Assembly (NCBI GenBank): GCA_029204225.1
Contig: CM055092.1
Span: forward strand, 65,066,797-65,130,796
Direction of reading: 5' to 3'
DNA: 64,000 bases
Source of the DNA: Diphasiastrum complanatum
Lineage: Eukaryota > Streptophyta > Lycopodiopsida > Lycopodiales > Lycopodiaceae
In this document: one piece after another, positions 49,428 to 63,109 of the stretch
Layout of the letters: each line of letters opens with the position of its first letter
Numbering within the stretch: the stretch's first letter is position 1
Translations under genes and position numbers: made by a program
The notes under the pieces: model-generated
The model's input: the letters and a program-made list of their open reading frames with translations, nothing else
Database searches by the model: none
What the model was told of the DNA's origin: nothing

Positions 49428-49429
49428 GC

Positions 49430-50825
49430 TAATAATGTGCTGCAAAGATCTACCTACAACAATCATCATTGTGGGAGAACAATAGTTTCAAATAAACTTT
49501 ACTAAAAATCTGTGTATACACTCTTTCATTCAATAAATAAAAGCCCATGTTGGGCATGAGTACATATATTTTGTGCTCCCAAATTCATAAAATGGAGCAA
49601 CATTTGATATATCAATGTATATTTATCTATGAATTCTATACATGTATTTTTGTTCTATGTTATCTATATTTGTTCTAATCATGATTTAGTATAACTACAT
49701 CATCCTTTGCACCATCATCAATAACGGGAGGCTGAAGCCCTGCCCTAGCCAGTATACTCAAGGATGATTTCTTGTCTAAAACTGTACACCTGGCTTGATG
49801 TGTACTCAGAAAGTGTAAACTGCAAGATAGAACATTCATGTATTAGTAATGGCTAAAAACATCAACAAAGTAGAAAACTAATCATGATTCCAAAAATAAG
49901 AATAAACATAATTTATTACCTTAGAAATATCAACATCTTCCTAAAGGTTGAACCACTCAAAAAATAACTTGGCATTGTATAATGTGTACCACCCACAGCT
50001 GAATGAATCATTTTGCTGGGGTGACTGCAAAAGAATTCAGCACACAAGAAATCAATTATGAAACAGAATGAAACAAGTACATTAGAGTACTGATTTCAAA
50101 ATGCTATTAAGAAAGATAGAATTTACCTCCAAACTGACGATATGCCATTCCACATAATGGGGAACATCTGTAGGAATATATTTACTAAAATAAGGAAGGT
50201 GTATATCTACATCCTTATTTGCGTATTGCTCGCCGAATTCATCTTGACACAAAAACCTTTCATACTATTATTTACAGATCTCTTAATAGAGATCAGGTTT
50301 AAACTCCAGTGGTCACTGCAAAATAAAATTGAAATTTCTTTAGCTGCAATTCTGAGAACTATTTCCATTGACAATGCCAATGTTAAAGCATAAAACAACA
50401 AGAAGCATTTAATATATCTTCATTAAGTAATTACTTATGAAAATTTTTCTTACCTTTACAGATTGTATTCAAGGAATGCTTGTGTACAGTTCGCAGCCTA
50501 AATCTTTTGTTCATTAGGAGACAGACAAGTCTATCAAAATTGAAGGTTGCTATTTTCTTGCATATGATGCTAAGAATAAGAGCACTTAAGTCAAGAGAGT
50601 ATCTGGGGTACTCAGGATTGAGTTAAAGTCATTTTTTATCTTGATGGATCTCCTAAAAGATTTTGGTGGAATGAATTTTTGTACTTTAGCTTTTGAAAAA
50701 TTATAAGTGCATTGGTACCAAAAAGCATTCATGACAGATCTACAAGTAATGTGGATAGTCTTGGACTATAATTGTTCAGATTCTTAACTTTTGAACATTG
50801 ATTTCCAATGTAAAATGACATTTCT
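49430..50825. other. No gene recognised, palindrome centre
   Basis: AT-rich, with only short frames (50142-50393 +, 50401-50207 -) lacking motifs. At 50,826 the right arm begins. Confidence 0.5.
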
Positions 50826-51350
50826 CCCAGTTATTCATGTAAATTGAGGTTACATGAAAGTGACGTTACTAGATTGGAGAGAATCAGACCCATTAGAGAA
50901 ATTTATCACTTAGTGTACTTCTAAAGGTCGATATAGTACTTCAATGCAGAGATAGATAATTGGAGAATTGTTCAATATCTAAGTACTTATTTGATATTGA
51001 AGTCAGACTTAGGATTAATTTTTAGGTAAATGTGAAAGTTAAACGATTGATTTGTTAGCTTTTGAACTTGACCTTCATGATTGGTTGACTGCTCAACTGC
51101 TCATCAATGTATCATATGAATTTAGTTTATATGATGACATTTAGATATATTAAAGATTTTACCCATTTGGAGGACTTATCCCTCAATGTACCTTTGGAAT
51201 TTGACAAACAGATGAGGAATCTCTGGGTGCTTTGTTAGGTTGGTTGGTTAGATTGAGGATAATTATTCATGAGAAAGAGTTAAAAGCATACAAATTGGAT
51301 CTTCCCTAGTTACTCGTTCTGAGGACAGAACTGGATTAAGGGAGGAAGAA

Positions 51351-51860
51351 TGTTACGTCCATGTCCAGTATGTGGAATTTGGAATAACTCCTGACATGGA
51401 TAGCAAGTCACTCTAGTGTATATGGTTATTAGTTGTGCCTCATTATTCCGGGCTTGGCTAGTATAGTAATTAATAATCATATGAGGTCCCAGACCGATAT
51501 TTGGACTATGGAGCACTTGCATGGTGTTTGACTGTTATAATGCAAGAATAGGAGGTCAATTGCTATTCTAGGTTGCATGGGGATCCTAAGAGGAATACTC
51601 TCCTCATGGGAGAGAATTTATACTAGTGGAAACTCGCCCATCTACCTATTGGATTTTCTAATCCTTATAGCCAGGAGCCCCTCCTCTCTTGCATTCATTC
51701 ACCATGGCATGGGGGTGAAGTGGTTAGGGTATTGACTAGCCATTTCCTGTTGGTTGGGTGGTTTTGCTCCACATGTGTCCTTTTGGTTGCATGCAATAGG
51801 ACCTAGTCGGATCTTCACTAGGCAATCCTTACAAGTTAAAGCCATCAATTATGCAGTCTC
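51351..51860 (+). repeat. Start of LTR with polypurine tract, right arm
   Basis: AAGGGAGGAAGAA (to 51,350) is followed by TGTTACGTCCATGTCC, the counterpart of 37,943 and below. The far end of this LTR is not defined. Confidence 0.45.
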
Positions 51861-51881
51861 AGACTTGTATTTCAGCATTGC

Positions 51882-52166
51882 TATTCATTTCAACTGGGCG
51901 AGAAGCCCGTTGAGCTGCCAGTTGGCAGCGCGAAAGATTTTTCTTCGTTTGTTTTGTAATCTCTCGTTTGCTCTCGTTCTTTTCATTTCTTTTCGTAGTT
52001 TTCGTTTTGCGTTCCCTTGCAGTTTGCGATCCTAAGGGTGTGTTTACGATTCGCGAATCATTCGTGCTTCGAGTCAAAGACACGTTGACCATCGCAAATT
52101 GTTCTCGTTCGACCTTCGCGTCTTGTTTGTGCCACGACAAAGTTGCAGGAGCTCACCATTTTTGAC
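51882..52166. mobile_element. ~285-bp right-arm-only segment
   Basis: Between GAAATACAAG and AAGATACAT, where the left arm has 34 bp completing the LINE GDFN region, the right arm has about 285 bp. It reads TGTCAAAAATGGTGAGCTCC at one end on the minus strand. It replaces rather than cleanly interrupts the endonuclease fragment, so it may be an insertion with a small deletion. No ORF is recognisable. Confidence 0.5.
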
Positions 52167-52575
52167 ACCAAGATACATATTAAAGTCACCAGCAAGAATA
52201 GAAAGAAGGGAGTTATGAGATCTATCACTCTAGAGGTCACCACAAGAGTGGGGAAAATATTGAATATGTAAAAGGCAAACCCACATTTGGAGATAGTACT
52301 AATATTAACATGACCACCAAGGAGAGAGAAATGTGAGGCGAGTTTCTAGTCTCTGAAAACAAGACTCACCAAACCTCCTGGATATCGGCAATAGGAGTGT
52401 AGAAGTAATTAAAGTTTTGGGGAAAAGATTTAGTAAGTACGTCAAGGAGAAAACCACTTAGTTTTGTTTATTGAAGACAAACCACAAGGTTAGAATGCTG
52501 AAGAGACAGAAGATAGTTAAAGAGAAGAGAGTGACAGATAGGGAGATTAAGCCCTCTAATATTCCAGGGCTTCAT
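52167..52575 (-). pseudogene. LINE endonuclease fragment, right arm
   Basis: Counterpart of the left-arm fragment, with WNIRGLN ending near 52,545 and the LQ.TKLS region near 52,450. It is truncated before the GDFN motif by the right-only segment. Confidence 0.65.
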
Positions 52576-52762
52576 GGTCATCATCGTCATCTTCTTGGAT
52601 TTTCTGTTTTGTGTTTGTTGCATGGGCTTGTTGATCCAACTATTTCTTCTTGTCGTTGTTGAATTTCAAGATCTGATAGTTCTGGATTTCATGGTTCATC
52701 CTCTTGCAGTACTTGTAGAATAGTCTCTCCTTGTTCTGAGTAGGTTGTTGATTTTGGGTCTT

Positions 52763-53449
52763 CTATGATTGTTTCTGATTGCCGTCAGTTTGGTTGACAA
52801 CTTTTTTCTTCGGTTGCTTCCTTGTGTTCTTCTTCGAGAATAATGTTTGCAAGTCATTGATGGAGGACGAGGATACTCGATTCCTTCTTGTCTCCTCTTG
52901 CAACAATATGATTATGAATTTGGACAATGTAATATCTGAGTGTGTGGAAATCATCATCACCCAGTTTTCATATGAGGATGGTAGGCTGGACAATAAGGTC
53001 ATTACAACTTCAGAGTCTTCAATCATTGAACCTATTACCGCCATCTGCTCTAATAGAGTCTTGAACTGATTAATGTGATTCTGAACATAATCACTTTCTG
53101 ACATTCTAAGTGAGAAGAAGTTTCTCCTCAGATGCAACTTTTAAATGACATCCCTCACTTAGTATAATGTATTCAATATATCCCAAGCCTCTTTCGAAGA
53201 TTGGGCTAGTATGATGTGGCCAATTTGTATGTCGGAGATCTTAAGGGTAATCAAGGCAAATGCCTTGCCACCCTTGAGCTTCCATGTGGAAATGCCTTGC
53301 TCATCGACACTGGAAAGTAGTTCGGTTTCAACAACTATTTTCTAAAGCTCCTTGGCCACCAGTACTACTCTCATCTTGAATTTCCATAGATGGCAATTCG
53401 AACCATCGAGTTTCTCTACCATTAGAATAGACTGTGATTGCGAATCCAT
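52763..53449 (-). pseudogene. Old copia gag remnant, right arm
   Basis: ATG at 53,449. The UBN2-type gag reading (53,137-52,763 uninterrupted: MHLRRNFFSLRMSESDYVQN...) is continuous through the point where copia 1 sits in the left arm (near 52,870), giving the pre-insertion sequence. Stops occur upstream of 53,137, and a degenerate CCHC knuckle follows below 52,763. Confidence 0.8.
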
Positions 53450-53605
53450 TTGAAAGTTTAGGATGAGTGTATGCAGATAGTAGATTATATGACTGGAAAT
53501 AATTACAACAAATTTTTGCTCTTTATCAAAACAATTGTTCTAATAATGTAAGCTCTAAGTCCACTTCAAAAGAATCACAGAGTAGATATTACAACTCTGA
53601 TACCA

Positions 53606-54539
53606 TGTTGGGATTCGGTGATGTCTACGTGTCATGACACAAGGAAGCGAGTGGAAATCCTCGGTGCATGCAGTGATGTCTATCATTTCAGACCGAATTC
53701 AATAGTTCAAGGTCTGTCCTACTTGATCACAACTTCAAAAACGTTGGATCAAAATAATCGATTCCATAGCCATGCACAAATTACATCAATTTCCGATTTA
53801 GCTTTGCGGAAGCATATTAGGTGTGGGAGTTAGAGCGACAAATCAACACAAGCTATCAGTCATACGAATAATTTAATCTACAAATATGTTTATCTGCTAG
53901 CAAGAAATAATCTGAAAATGAATAAAACTGAGCATCAATCACAATATACACGACCTAGATTACTAGAACATAATTATTCAGTCCTGAATAGATACAGTTT
54001 GAATGTAGTCAAAGTCGTGTTTTTTTTTGAAATAATCCTCCATAATAACAGAGAGAAAAAACAAAACAATTGCGCTCTAGATGTTCAATTGATCGCTACA
54101 ATGTCTTTAGGAGCTAACCGAGCAACAATAGTTTACAATTAAGATTAAGGCACTATGTGATGTTGGCAGTCGACTTCCTTCAGACAATATCTAATTCAGT
54201 TAGAGATTTTGTCCGAGCGTGATTCAGTGTACTTGTTGATCTGTCGATAGTCGGATTACGACCGATTATTCGAGGATGTCGAACTATCGAGGATGGCCAA
54301 ATAATCAAAGATGATTGAATAGATGAAGGTGTTAAAACAATCGAGGAAACATTATCACTGATCCTTTTGTATTTTTGTAGACTATCAGAGAACAAGTGTA
54401 TTTCTACAGAGTGTATGCAAGTGTACAAGTATTTACAACAGCTAGTAAATGGATCTAAATTAGCAAAGAGATAGGGATGGAGAGGATATAAATCCAACAT
54501 AAGCTTATGAATATCTTATCTTTTCCCTAGTAGACATCA
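53606..54539 (-). repeat. Old copia-type 5' LTR, right arm
   Basis: 934 bp, bounded on the minus strand by TGATGTCTACTAGGG and CCCAACA, with the tRNA-iMet primer-binding site next to it (53,593-53,605). Confidence 0.85.
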
Positions 54540-55299
54540 AAGGGGTGGTAGAAAAGTGATCCAACCTCTTCGGATTAAAGGGGCCCAACCACTTGAATCA
54601 ATTGCCTTTACTCAACTTTTGCTTACTAGTAAGAAGTATGTACAATGAGAGGGATCTTGAGCCATGCAAGACCCTAGTATGAGCATAGCTGTCTTTTTGT
54701 GTCTTATATGTTTGATATGTGGAATACCTTCCTCAAGAAGAGGAAAGGAGATCTTCACCACCAAGTCTCTTATTGGGGGACCAACCATGTCAATCACCTT
54801 GACTCACAAAATTGGAAGATGAAGATTGCATTATCCTAGCCATTAACTAATATCAAATCCGAAAATGTTTAGGATGTCAATCTTAGTGGTCATAATTTTG
54901 GTGTCTCGAAAATACTTGAATCTCATGGATAGTATATGAAAATAATTAGAATTATTGGATGGAATATGAGGATTTGGAGTATGCCTCTTGGATAGAACAT
55001 CATGAAAATGGTGAGCAATTAAAAATTTATCTACATTTGTAACTTCAAGAAGAATCTTCTAAAGCTCACAAATTACATTTGAATGTGCTCATTCTTTTGT
55101 ATATTATGATTAGATTGCCCTCTTGTCTTGCCTCTACTAGAGTTGCACTAATATACCTCGCATGTCCTCTCATCATGCCACTATTGAAGTTGTCATGATA
55201 TGCCTCATAGTGAACCTCATCTAGTTGTGATGGATTGTGGTGGTAAAGAGTTTTGTAGGCTTCATATGTTATTTCAGTTTTTTATTATCATGTTTTTTT

Positions 55300-57290
55300 A
55301 TAAAACTCATAAATTATCTTGGTCATGATTTTTTGCAAAATACATTTTTTTGTATGATTGTTTCCAAATAATTTGGGAATTGACTCATAAAAAAACATGA
55401 TTCTATACTAAATTAGGTGATCTAAATGATATACCTGAAAATTTTTATCTTTTTGTGAATAATCATTTAAATCTCAACTTGTCTACTTGGAGGCCAATAG
55501 TAACTTGAGTACAAGGTCTCATTTTCTATGCTAGATACATTCAAATCCATGTATTTGAAGTCTACAGAGACATGCATCTTATCTATTACTAGTTTGTAGT
55601 ATAGATACAATATTTACCCTTGAAACTTGTCAAGATTGTATCTACACCTCACATCTTGATCAAGGGCTCACATTAGAAAGGTCAGATGAATGAAAGGCTA
55701 AGATAGACTCAGCCTCTAAGTGTGAGTACTCTTCACTATATTTGAGCCTCTTTTATGCATACTTATCATACATTGAGTAGTGAATATTGGAGCTTTTGGA
55801 AGCAGGCTTGTAAGTAGTGAAGACATTGGCAATGTGCTTATTTGCCTGCATAGTTAGATAGTAGAAACCATTGAGACTTATTTATTGGGGTGATTTGAGG
55901 ATGCCATGGCCTAATACAAGTGTTGGAAGTTCATATCCCGTACTCTTCATGTTTGATATTCCATTGATGTGATGTTTATGTATTTTGATCTCTCTTGCTT
56001 AGACTAAATATTGCTATTGCCTAACATTGTCAAGTTTGGGAGTCGAAGTTGCTTATGTTAACTGCAATAATTTTGGTCATAAATCCTTCAGTTAATCTTT
56101 GACAAGTTTTTCACATGATATCAAATCTCTATTCATCTTTGAATCAAGTTAGGAGGGTGCTACTAGGGCCAGTAGCCATTTTGTGAAGTCTGGTGAAGCT
56201 AGTCATCAAGAATCACTGTAAGACATATTGTTCAAGTTGGAAACACATGAAGCATCTTCTTCTTTATAAGGAAATCTACTCTTTAGAATCAAAAATAGGT
56301 TTCGAATCATTCATACATTCATTTCTAAATTTTCATTTGAGGTATGGAACTTGGCTTTCTACTAGATTTCATTTTTGAACTAGTCTTAACATTGTTAAAA
56401 TTTATTGATATAAAACATCAAGATTAGGTATAATATATTGTGTATAGGTTTGGATCAACTGAATCCATTAGGAATTTCAAGAATGATTATAAGCAATGAT
56501 TTAGATCTTGTATCAAGTTATCAACCTCTAGACAAGTTTGATGTACATCTTCATGATTAGTCCTTAAAGTTTTTTTTCTTGAATATCACTTTCTTTGTGT
56601 GCAAGTAGAGTTAGATTGCCAATTTCAAGGTGCAGAAAGATATCATAGATCACATTCAATGCACACTAATGTTACATAAGTTCAAATACTATGAAAGCCT
56701 TTGTCAATACAAGTAAGTGCCTTGTGATACTATTTATTTAGCTATCATTAGCCAATAGCCCTTGTAACTCAATACTTTAGAATCTAAAAAAGAGCAATTT
56801 ATTGCATCATTTCTTTCACTGTATCACTTGTGTAGAACTAGCATTCTTACATCTAGAATATCCAAGAGGTTGAAGTTTTCAAATCTGCAATTAAAAAAAT
56901 TTCATAGTTAGTACAAAAAAATTTGGTGATTACATTATGATGGATGCATTTCTCTTTTTGTAGTGTGCAATATATTATGTGTCTTTACATTTGGCTATCC
57001 CTTATATTGTCCATTATGACTGTGTTGCACTATTTTAAACCACAAGAGAGCTTCATATCAAAAGTAAAATCTAAACGTATAGGTATTCTTACACTTGGAA
57101 GTTTTAATTCGAGATTGAGAAAAAATGAAAATTATCTTCTCTAAAGCACAAACTATAGTAAGAAATTTGATTATCTAAAACTAGAATTGGAGGCAATATG
57201 GCTGAAATACAATAAGTTCAATAATTGAATATGAGAATTGGATGTTCTTACCATTAATTTTCTAATTCATCTTTGATGCTTAAAGGATGT
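55300..57290. other. Non-coding, shared with left arm
   Basis: Inverted counterpart of 24,666-26,690. It includes the desaturase 3' UTR region, with the probable 3'-UTR intron acceptor near 56,886. No separate gene is seen. Confidence 0.6.
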
Positions 57291-57292
57291 TA

Positions 57293-60200
57293 TCAACCAG
57301 CTAATCTGAGATCCATATCCTTCAATCCAACTTGTTTCAAGTGTGTAAAATGGCCTTTGACTCCCGCAAAAAACTACAAGGGAGAACCGAATTGAAGGTC
57401 ATAGGTAGTTGTTCAAATTGCAAGACACAAGAAACATAGTTGAACTTAATAGTTGATTTAAAGTTTACATGTAAACGAATAAATTGAAGCATGAAAAATC
57501 ATACACTTATACACAATTCAATGATTGAGGAATAATTGTTAGCATTAAAACCACAATGTCATACTGAAGCATGATGTTTGTATGGAATATTGAACTCTTT
57601 GCAAGTGGCCTCCACAATGGGTTGAATACTTGGGTAGTGCACGTGACACACTCTTGGAAATAGGTGATGTTCAATCTGCATAAAAAATGAGAAACTTACT
57701 ATCATACTTTTGTATAGTTTCATGCTAAAACTTTCAGACATCAGATGCATTCACATGCTAAAAAAAACTAGCATCTCCTTTATGTAATTATAGACCCATA
57801 AGTTCTTTAAGCTCTTATTTTAATCAAATTCTTCTTTGAAAATGCTAATAAATATATAATCTTCTAGCTAGATCAAGATGTACATAGATTTGTAGTTTTG
57901 TAAAGATAGTTGAAGAAAGACTACTTCAAAATCAACTTGATTTCAACCAATGAGGCCAGTCAAATATAAATGATGCAAATCTTTATCCTAAGCTTACAGG
58001 TGAGTTTGTATAGATGCTTCTATGTATTAGTATATAAATGTGTGCATATATAGAATATGCAAATGCCAACTTGCTCATAACAGGCCTTAAGCCTAAGACA
58101 AGTGTAGGCCCTAGATATTTTCAAAAAAGACATACAAGCTTGTATGGAAAGCTATAAACCACATGTCAAAGAATGTGAACAATCTATCTTTTGGACAAGT
58201 GCCAATTTCAAGGTCTACTTTGTCAAAATAACATATGCTGTAATTCATACTTCTCACATGCCACCTTAATCATTATGTTTTCATTAGTATGTTAAATTCA
58301 AGTCAACTCTCCAAATTTGTACCTTTCATGGGTCAAAACCATTTTTTCATGAAAAAACATAAATACTTTTAATGCTCCAACTTTTTAATATCGCATAACA
58401 CAAAAATGGCCCAAGTGATATTTTGCATCAAGCATTTGATTGTATTAAAGAGTGAATGTTTTTCTATACAACTTGCATTGCTGCCCAACCATAAGGCACA
58501 GCTGGAACTCCTTTATTTAGATCAACCGTCAAGAAAGTTGCGGATTCCACCACATGACTAATCTCAAATAATATTGCTAGTGTCCATCCACACACCAACT
58601 ATACCAAACAGGTAGTATTTGTTATATAGAAAGATGAACACACAAGTAGTCCTCTTGACAACAAATTCCACCAGTGTATTTCACTAAGCATATTCTAATT
58701 GGACTAAGAAACATGTGTATTTTGATTATCAACAAACCTGTGATCAGATATATAGCTTCACCATTGTGGAGATTCTGTAGTTGCTATAAAGAAATGGAAG
58801 GATGACAATGTAAACAACATAGGAGAGTTTTGATCCCCAAAAAAACAAAATTTCCAAAGGTGTCATTTTTGCGATAATGCCTCTGCATGAACAACCACAC
58901 ATCACACATAACAAAGAGCACACATCATTGTGACAATCCAAGAAATAAACTTGATATTTGGTACATATCATTTTTGCAATTTTAGCAAATGAGATGGAAA
59001 TAAGTATATGAATTTGCATATTTCAAGACATAGTGCAAATTAAGAGATATAATACTCACTGTCCAATTTTTCCTGTGAACAAGGCTTGAAAGTCATCGAA
59101 CCAAATAGCCTTCAATGTCATTAGACCATAAAGTGGCCATAGGTATATGTGCTGCAATGCACAATTCACAATTAATTCACCTAGAATGTTGAAAGAGTAC
59201 TTGCAAAAAAATTTAATGCTAAAAGGATTCATAAGGCTTTCATAGCTCGAATGATGGCATTGGTAACTATGTGGGCTATTATTGTAACCTCATGACAATA
59301 ATCATTCTTGCTAGAGAAAAATCCCATGACTCACCTGATAGGCATGAAAAGAGTGTTTTGGTTGTTCTAAGTGCACCCTTATGATATCAACGTCATTTGC
59401 TCCTATAAAGGTATTCAACCTTACGAATTCATTCAATCGTATGTACTCACGATGACACTTTGCATCATACATACTCACATGAATATTGTGCTATTGAATA
59501 CAATATCAATGCTACTTATTTGATTTGAAGATCAAAATTTATGTCAACAAGCTTCATTTTAATATGGATTGAGAAAACATACTAATATCTGGGTCGAATT
59601 TGTTCACATTTGTATAAGCATGATGCGCAATAATGTGTTGTTGCCTCCATATATAGCTATCAAACAATAAAATCACAATGAGAAAACAAATTCTCTCAAC
59701 TTAAAAGTGACTAGATAATTTTTATATTTTAAGTATCATGTAAAATTTACCTGCTAGCTCCAATTAAATCTGATGATATTCCCATCAAATATGAGAACCA
59801 AGGCTATGTAGAATATGCTCCTGCAAAGAAGTTCACATCCAAGGTGCTACACAGATCAACTCTTCTAATTTACAAATCTCTTTTGACATCTTAAAAGCTT
59901 CCAACTTTAGTCAATGACATGCTTGTAGTGTTCATTTAACAAATGGAATTGAACCATCATAACCATGTAGTCATTTGCAAAGAAAACGGTAGATTCTGTA
60001 AAGGTTTTCTTTATATTAACTTGTTTTATGTTCTCCTAAGAGAGACAAACATCTAAGTCTCTTATTGAATGTTCTTTACATGCACAAAATGAGCATTTTG
60101 GCTATGATATTTCTATACTTTATCAAATACACATATACATAGAAACTAGTAGTTGTAAAATGTATCCAACAACAAGAAAATTGGACACTCACCATGGTTG

Positions 60201-63014
60201 CCGTCATGCATTATATTCATCACGATATGAGCTGATATGTATCCAAATGCAATAGCATATATAGAAGAAATGATAGGATTTTGGACTTGGAAAAATATCA
60301 AATAGTAGAAGAACAAATACAATGCTAAGATCACAGCTGACTTGATAAACAAGTGTGAATGCACTCTTGGATTCACCTGCATCATTTCCAATTAAAAAAT
60401 GATCATTAGACTTTTACATTTCATACAAACATGGCATAAAGATAAAATGCAGTGAAGGTCAAAAAAATTGAATTTATTGTGTAAAGTAGCACTAATGTTG
60501 AATACTTTTAGAGGCCCAATAAATTTATTATAATTGGAAGGATTTTTCGAAAAGAAGGATTTACTACTAAATTATAGCTTTTATATTGCGTGGTAAAGAC
60601 AACAAATCTGATGTAGGAAATATGTTGCAATGTGTAAGAAAATACATGAAAGTACCTTGTTCCTATGAAAATAAGCCTCAACGCGCTCTTTCAATGCCAA
60701 ATAAAAGGGTTCTTTCACAGTGTCCAAGTACTCCACATTGGTCATGCTTAAGTCCTCATCGCTGGCATCTATTTCACCAACACAGTACTGGCCCAACAAT
60801 TTCCTGATAGTCGTTGGAAGATGTCAAGGACTTTAGGACATAAGCACAAAAGATCAGTGGACACAATCTATGACTTCATGTACTGTTGAGCTCTTAGCTG
60901 CTTGCAGGTATTGCTAAAATGAAGACTTGCCAAACACACAAAAACATAGATCTCTGTTTCACATCCAACTTTCATACAAATCCATTTATGTTTTATAGAA
61001 AATCGGACGTATCCTCCAACTATTCCCATAACACCTTCCTAATATATAGATATATACTTTGTTCTGCTTCCTTGGAAGGAAAAAAATTTCTTCGCCTAAG
61101 TCTAATCTTCAATTGCTTTGCTTGACCTTAAAGTTCCCAAATTAGATAGTTATTCAAATAGGAGTAAGCGATATTCCGCAAATAAACACATGACGTTTTT
61201 TGAATCAGTACCCAGAAATTTGTCTGTTCTTCCTTGTCTCTCTTTGTGATTCTACAAAGGTGCTGTGCCAAAATTGCTCATTGTCTGAATTCTTTTCTTA
61301 ACAACATCTAGACGAGTTCGTTCCAATTGATGCCAGATAAGGTAATTCCCATAAGTCTAGAACATAAAAAAAACTTATTGTGTTGGAACGTTGCAATCCT
61401 TGAGCATTTTTTAACCTGAGCTGCATGTTGTAGCCTAGAGACAGAACTCTCTTTTTACAATTTTGATTTGATTGACCTTCATCTCTAACGTTGGAAAGAG
61501 AACTTTATATATCGTTCCATGATATGAACTTGTAAATCATATACAGATTATCACATCATAAACTTTCTAGCATTCTATACCATCTAGCGTAGATTTGTAT
61601 GTCTATTCTTTGTATGCGTCTCTCTGCATCAGCTATCGTCTTTTTGGTATCTTGTCCTTCAACTCAAAAGGCTTACTGAATTTGAAGGAGATTATTGTTT
61701 TAGCATGTCTACTGAACTTTTCAAATACTCATCTGTCGATGTTTCTTCAACTCAGCTACAACATCCAATCACTTAAAACGAACATTCGGATGTCTCAAAG
61801 AAAGAATACCTAGCGGTTGCACTTCTTATTTTTGGCGGAATTGTTGACCATCGTAGTCGTTGTTTGTTGCATGTCGTCAAGAAGCATGTTGCTTTCGTGG
61901 CCCATCTTAAGCAACTAAGAGGTTTGTATGTTTGTATGTAGTATAACTCGGTACGTAATTGCCTACAAACTATGTCTTCAGGACAACTAGACCCCACCCT
62001 ATAGAAACATTTGATGCCATCTGGAGAAATGTCGGGAATGTGCTCTCGAAATTGAAGAGAATAATTTGCTTGAAGTTAGTGTTCATATGCAGGAATTCGA
62101 TTAAATTTGGCTGAAGGTAATGCCCCCGCAACACGGACCAACTAGATGATTGCAATGTTGCTGCAATACTGGATAGCACGGCACACACAGTAGGAGTCGA
62201 ACTTGAAGCATTCCCAATTTTGACAAACTAGCAAAGGCCATCTGCTGACACGAGGCATTCTATATAGAAACTAACCAACTGACCGTGCATGTAGTAACCT
62301 GATAGTTGAGGGTATAATGACTCGTATACACCCTGAACTCTACAGATATAGTGGGTAAGATTGTGAACACACAATGCTAATCAGGAAATTGTGTGGAAAA
62401 TAGCTAACTATCAGTATATTACTTTCTTAGTTTGCTTGCAAATAAGAGCATGCTTAGCATGTATTTACCAGACATAAAGTGGATGATAGGAGTTGAATAA
62501 ATATGTCGAATCTTGCTCTGCTCGCACGTGAATAAGACTTCCTCCAGGATGCTTTGGCACCCTGTTAGCAGAGCCCATGGATCAGTCTAGTCACTAGTGA
62601 ATATGTTCAGCTACCAGCCAAGTGCATATATAAATGAAGTACGATGCATAATTATCCCGTTCATGATTAGAAACTGGTAGCTCTCTACACGCGTCGACCA
62701 GAATGCTCATGTGAAGGAGAATGCTGAAATTAATTTCATAAACTAAAGACGCGATAAACTAAACTAAAGAATTCCTACAGGACTATTAGAAGACAAGATA
62801 AGAAGTGGTACCATTTTGTCACATCATACACCTTCCCATCAATTACCAGCCAGCAATCTTTTGGTATTTCATGTAATGCCACTTCTTTGCGGCTGTATTT
62901 CTTCAGTGCTTCCCGTGGGGATGCCTTGATCGTGCTGGCAACCCCATCATGAGTGTAATCAATTGTCATATTCAGTGTGGCTGCTGCAGATGTACCTCGT
63001 AGCTGGAAGGACAT
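57293..63014 (-). pseudogene. Front-end fatty acid desaturase, copy D (two stops, exon 11 lost)
   Basis: Exons: 63014-62812, 62561-62469, 60803-60656, 60376-60193, 59820-59751, 59656-59583, 59402-59335, 59151-59060, 58882-58738, 58598-58473, 57675-57565 and 57373-57293. All junctions are AG/GT and all phases fit. Exon 1 starts MSFQLRG and carries the cytochrome b5 start (DCWLVIDGKVYDVTKW). Exon 2 has HPGG (72-75) and His94, the likely haem ligands. Box I is HDGNH (205-209), box II HIIVHH (240-245), and box III starts at IEHH. Lesions: TAG at 59,806-59,804 (Trp215 in B and C), TGA at 58,746-58,744 (Leu in B), and a 1.53-kb deletion at about 58,423 removing exon 11. Exon 11 is 72 nt, so the frame is kept and the new neighbour ends ...AAMQ, restoring QIEHH. 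The consensus with exon 11 is 488 residues, the usual front-end desaturase length. This is the only copy with a start codon in the window. Confidence 0.93.
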
Positions 63015-63063
63015 GATCAACGTTTCAATACAGCCGCATATATTGAAAGAGAGTGCTGTTCTA

Positions 63064-63076
63064 CCTTTTATATATC
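63064..63076 (-). promoter_or_regulatory. Probable TATA box of desaturase copy D
   Basis: The minus strand reads GATATATAAAAGG about 50 bp upstream of the ATG at 63,014, a normal distance for a short 5' UTR. The matching region is deleted from copies B and C, so D alone keeps a promoter. Confidence 0.55.
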
Positions 63077-63109
63077 AGAAACTGCATCTATATATCACAC
63101 TGGCTGTGA

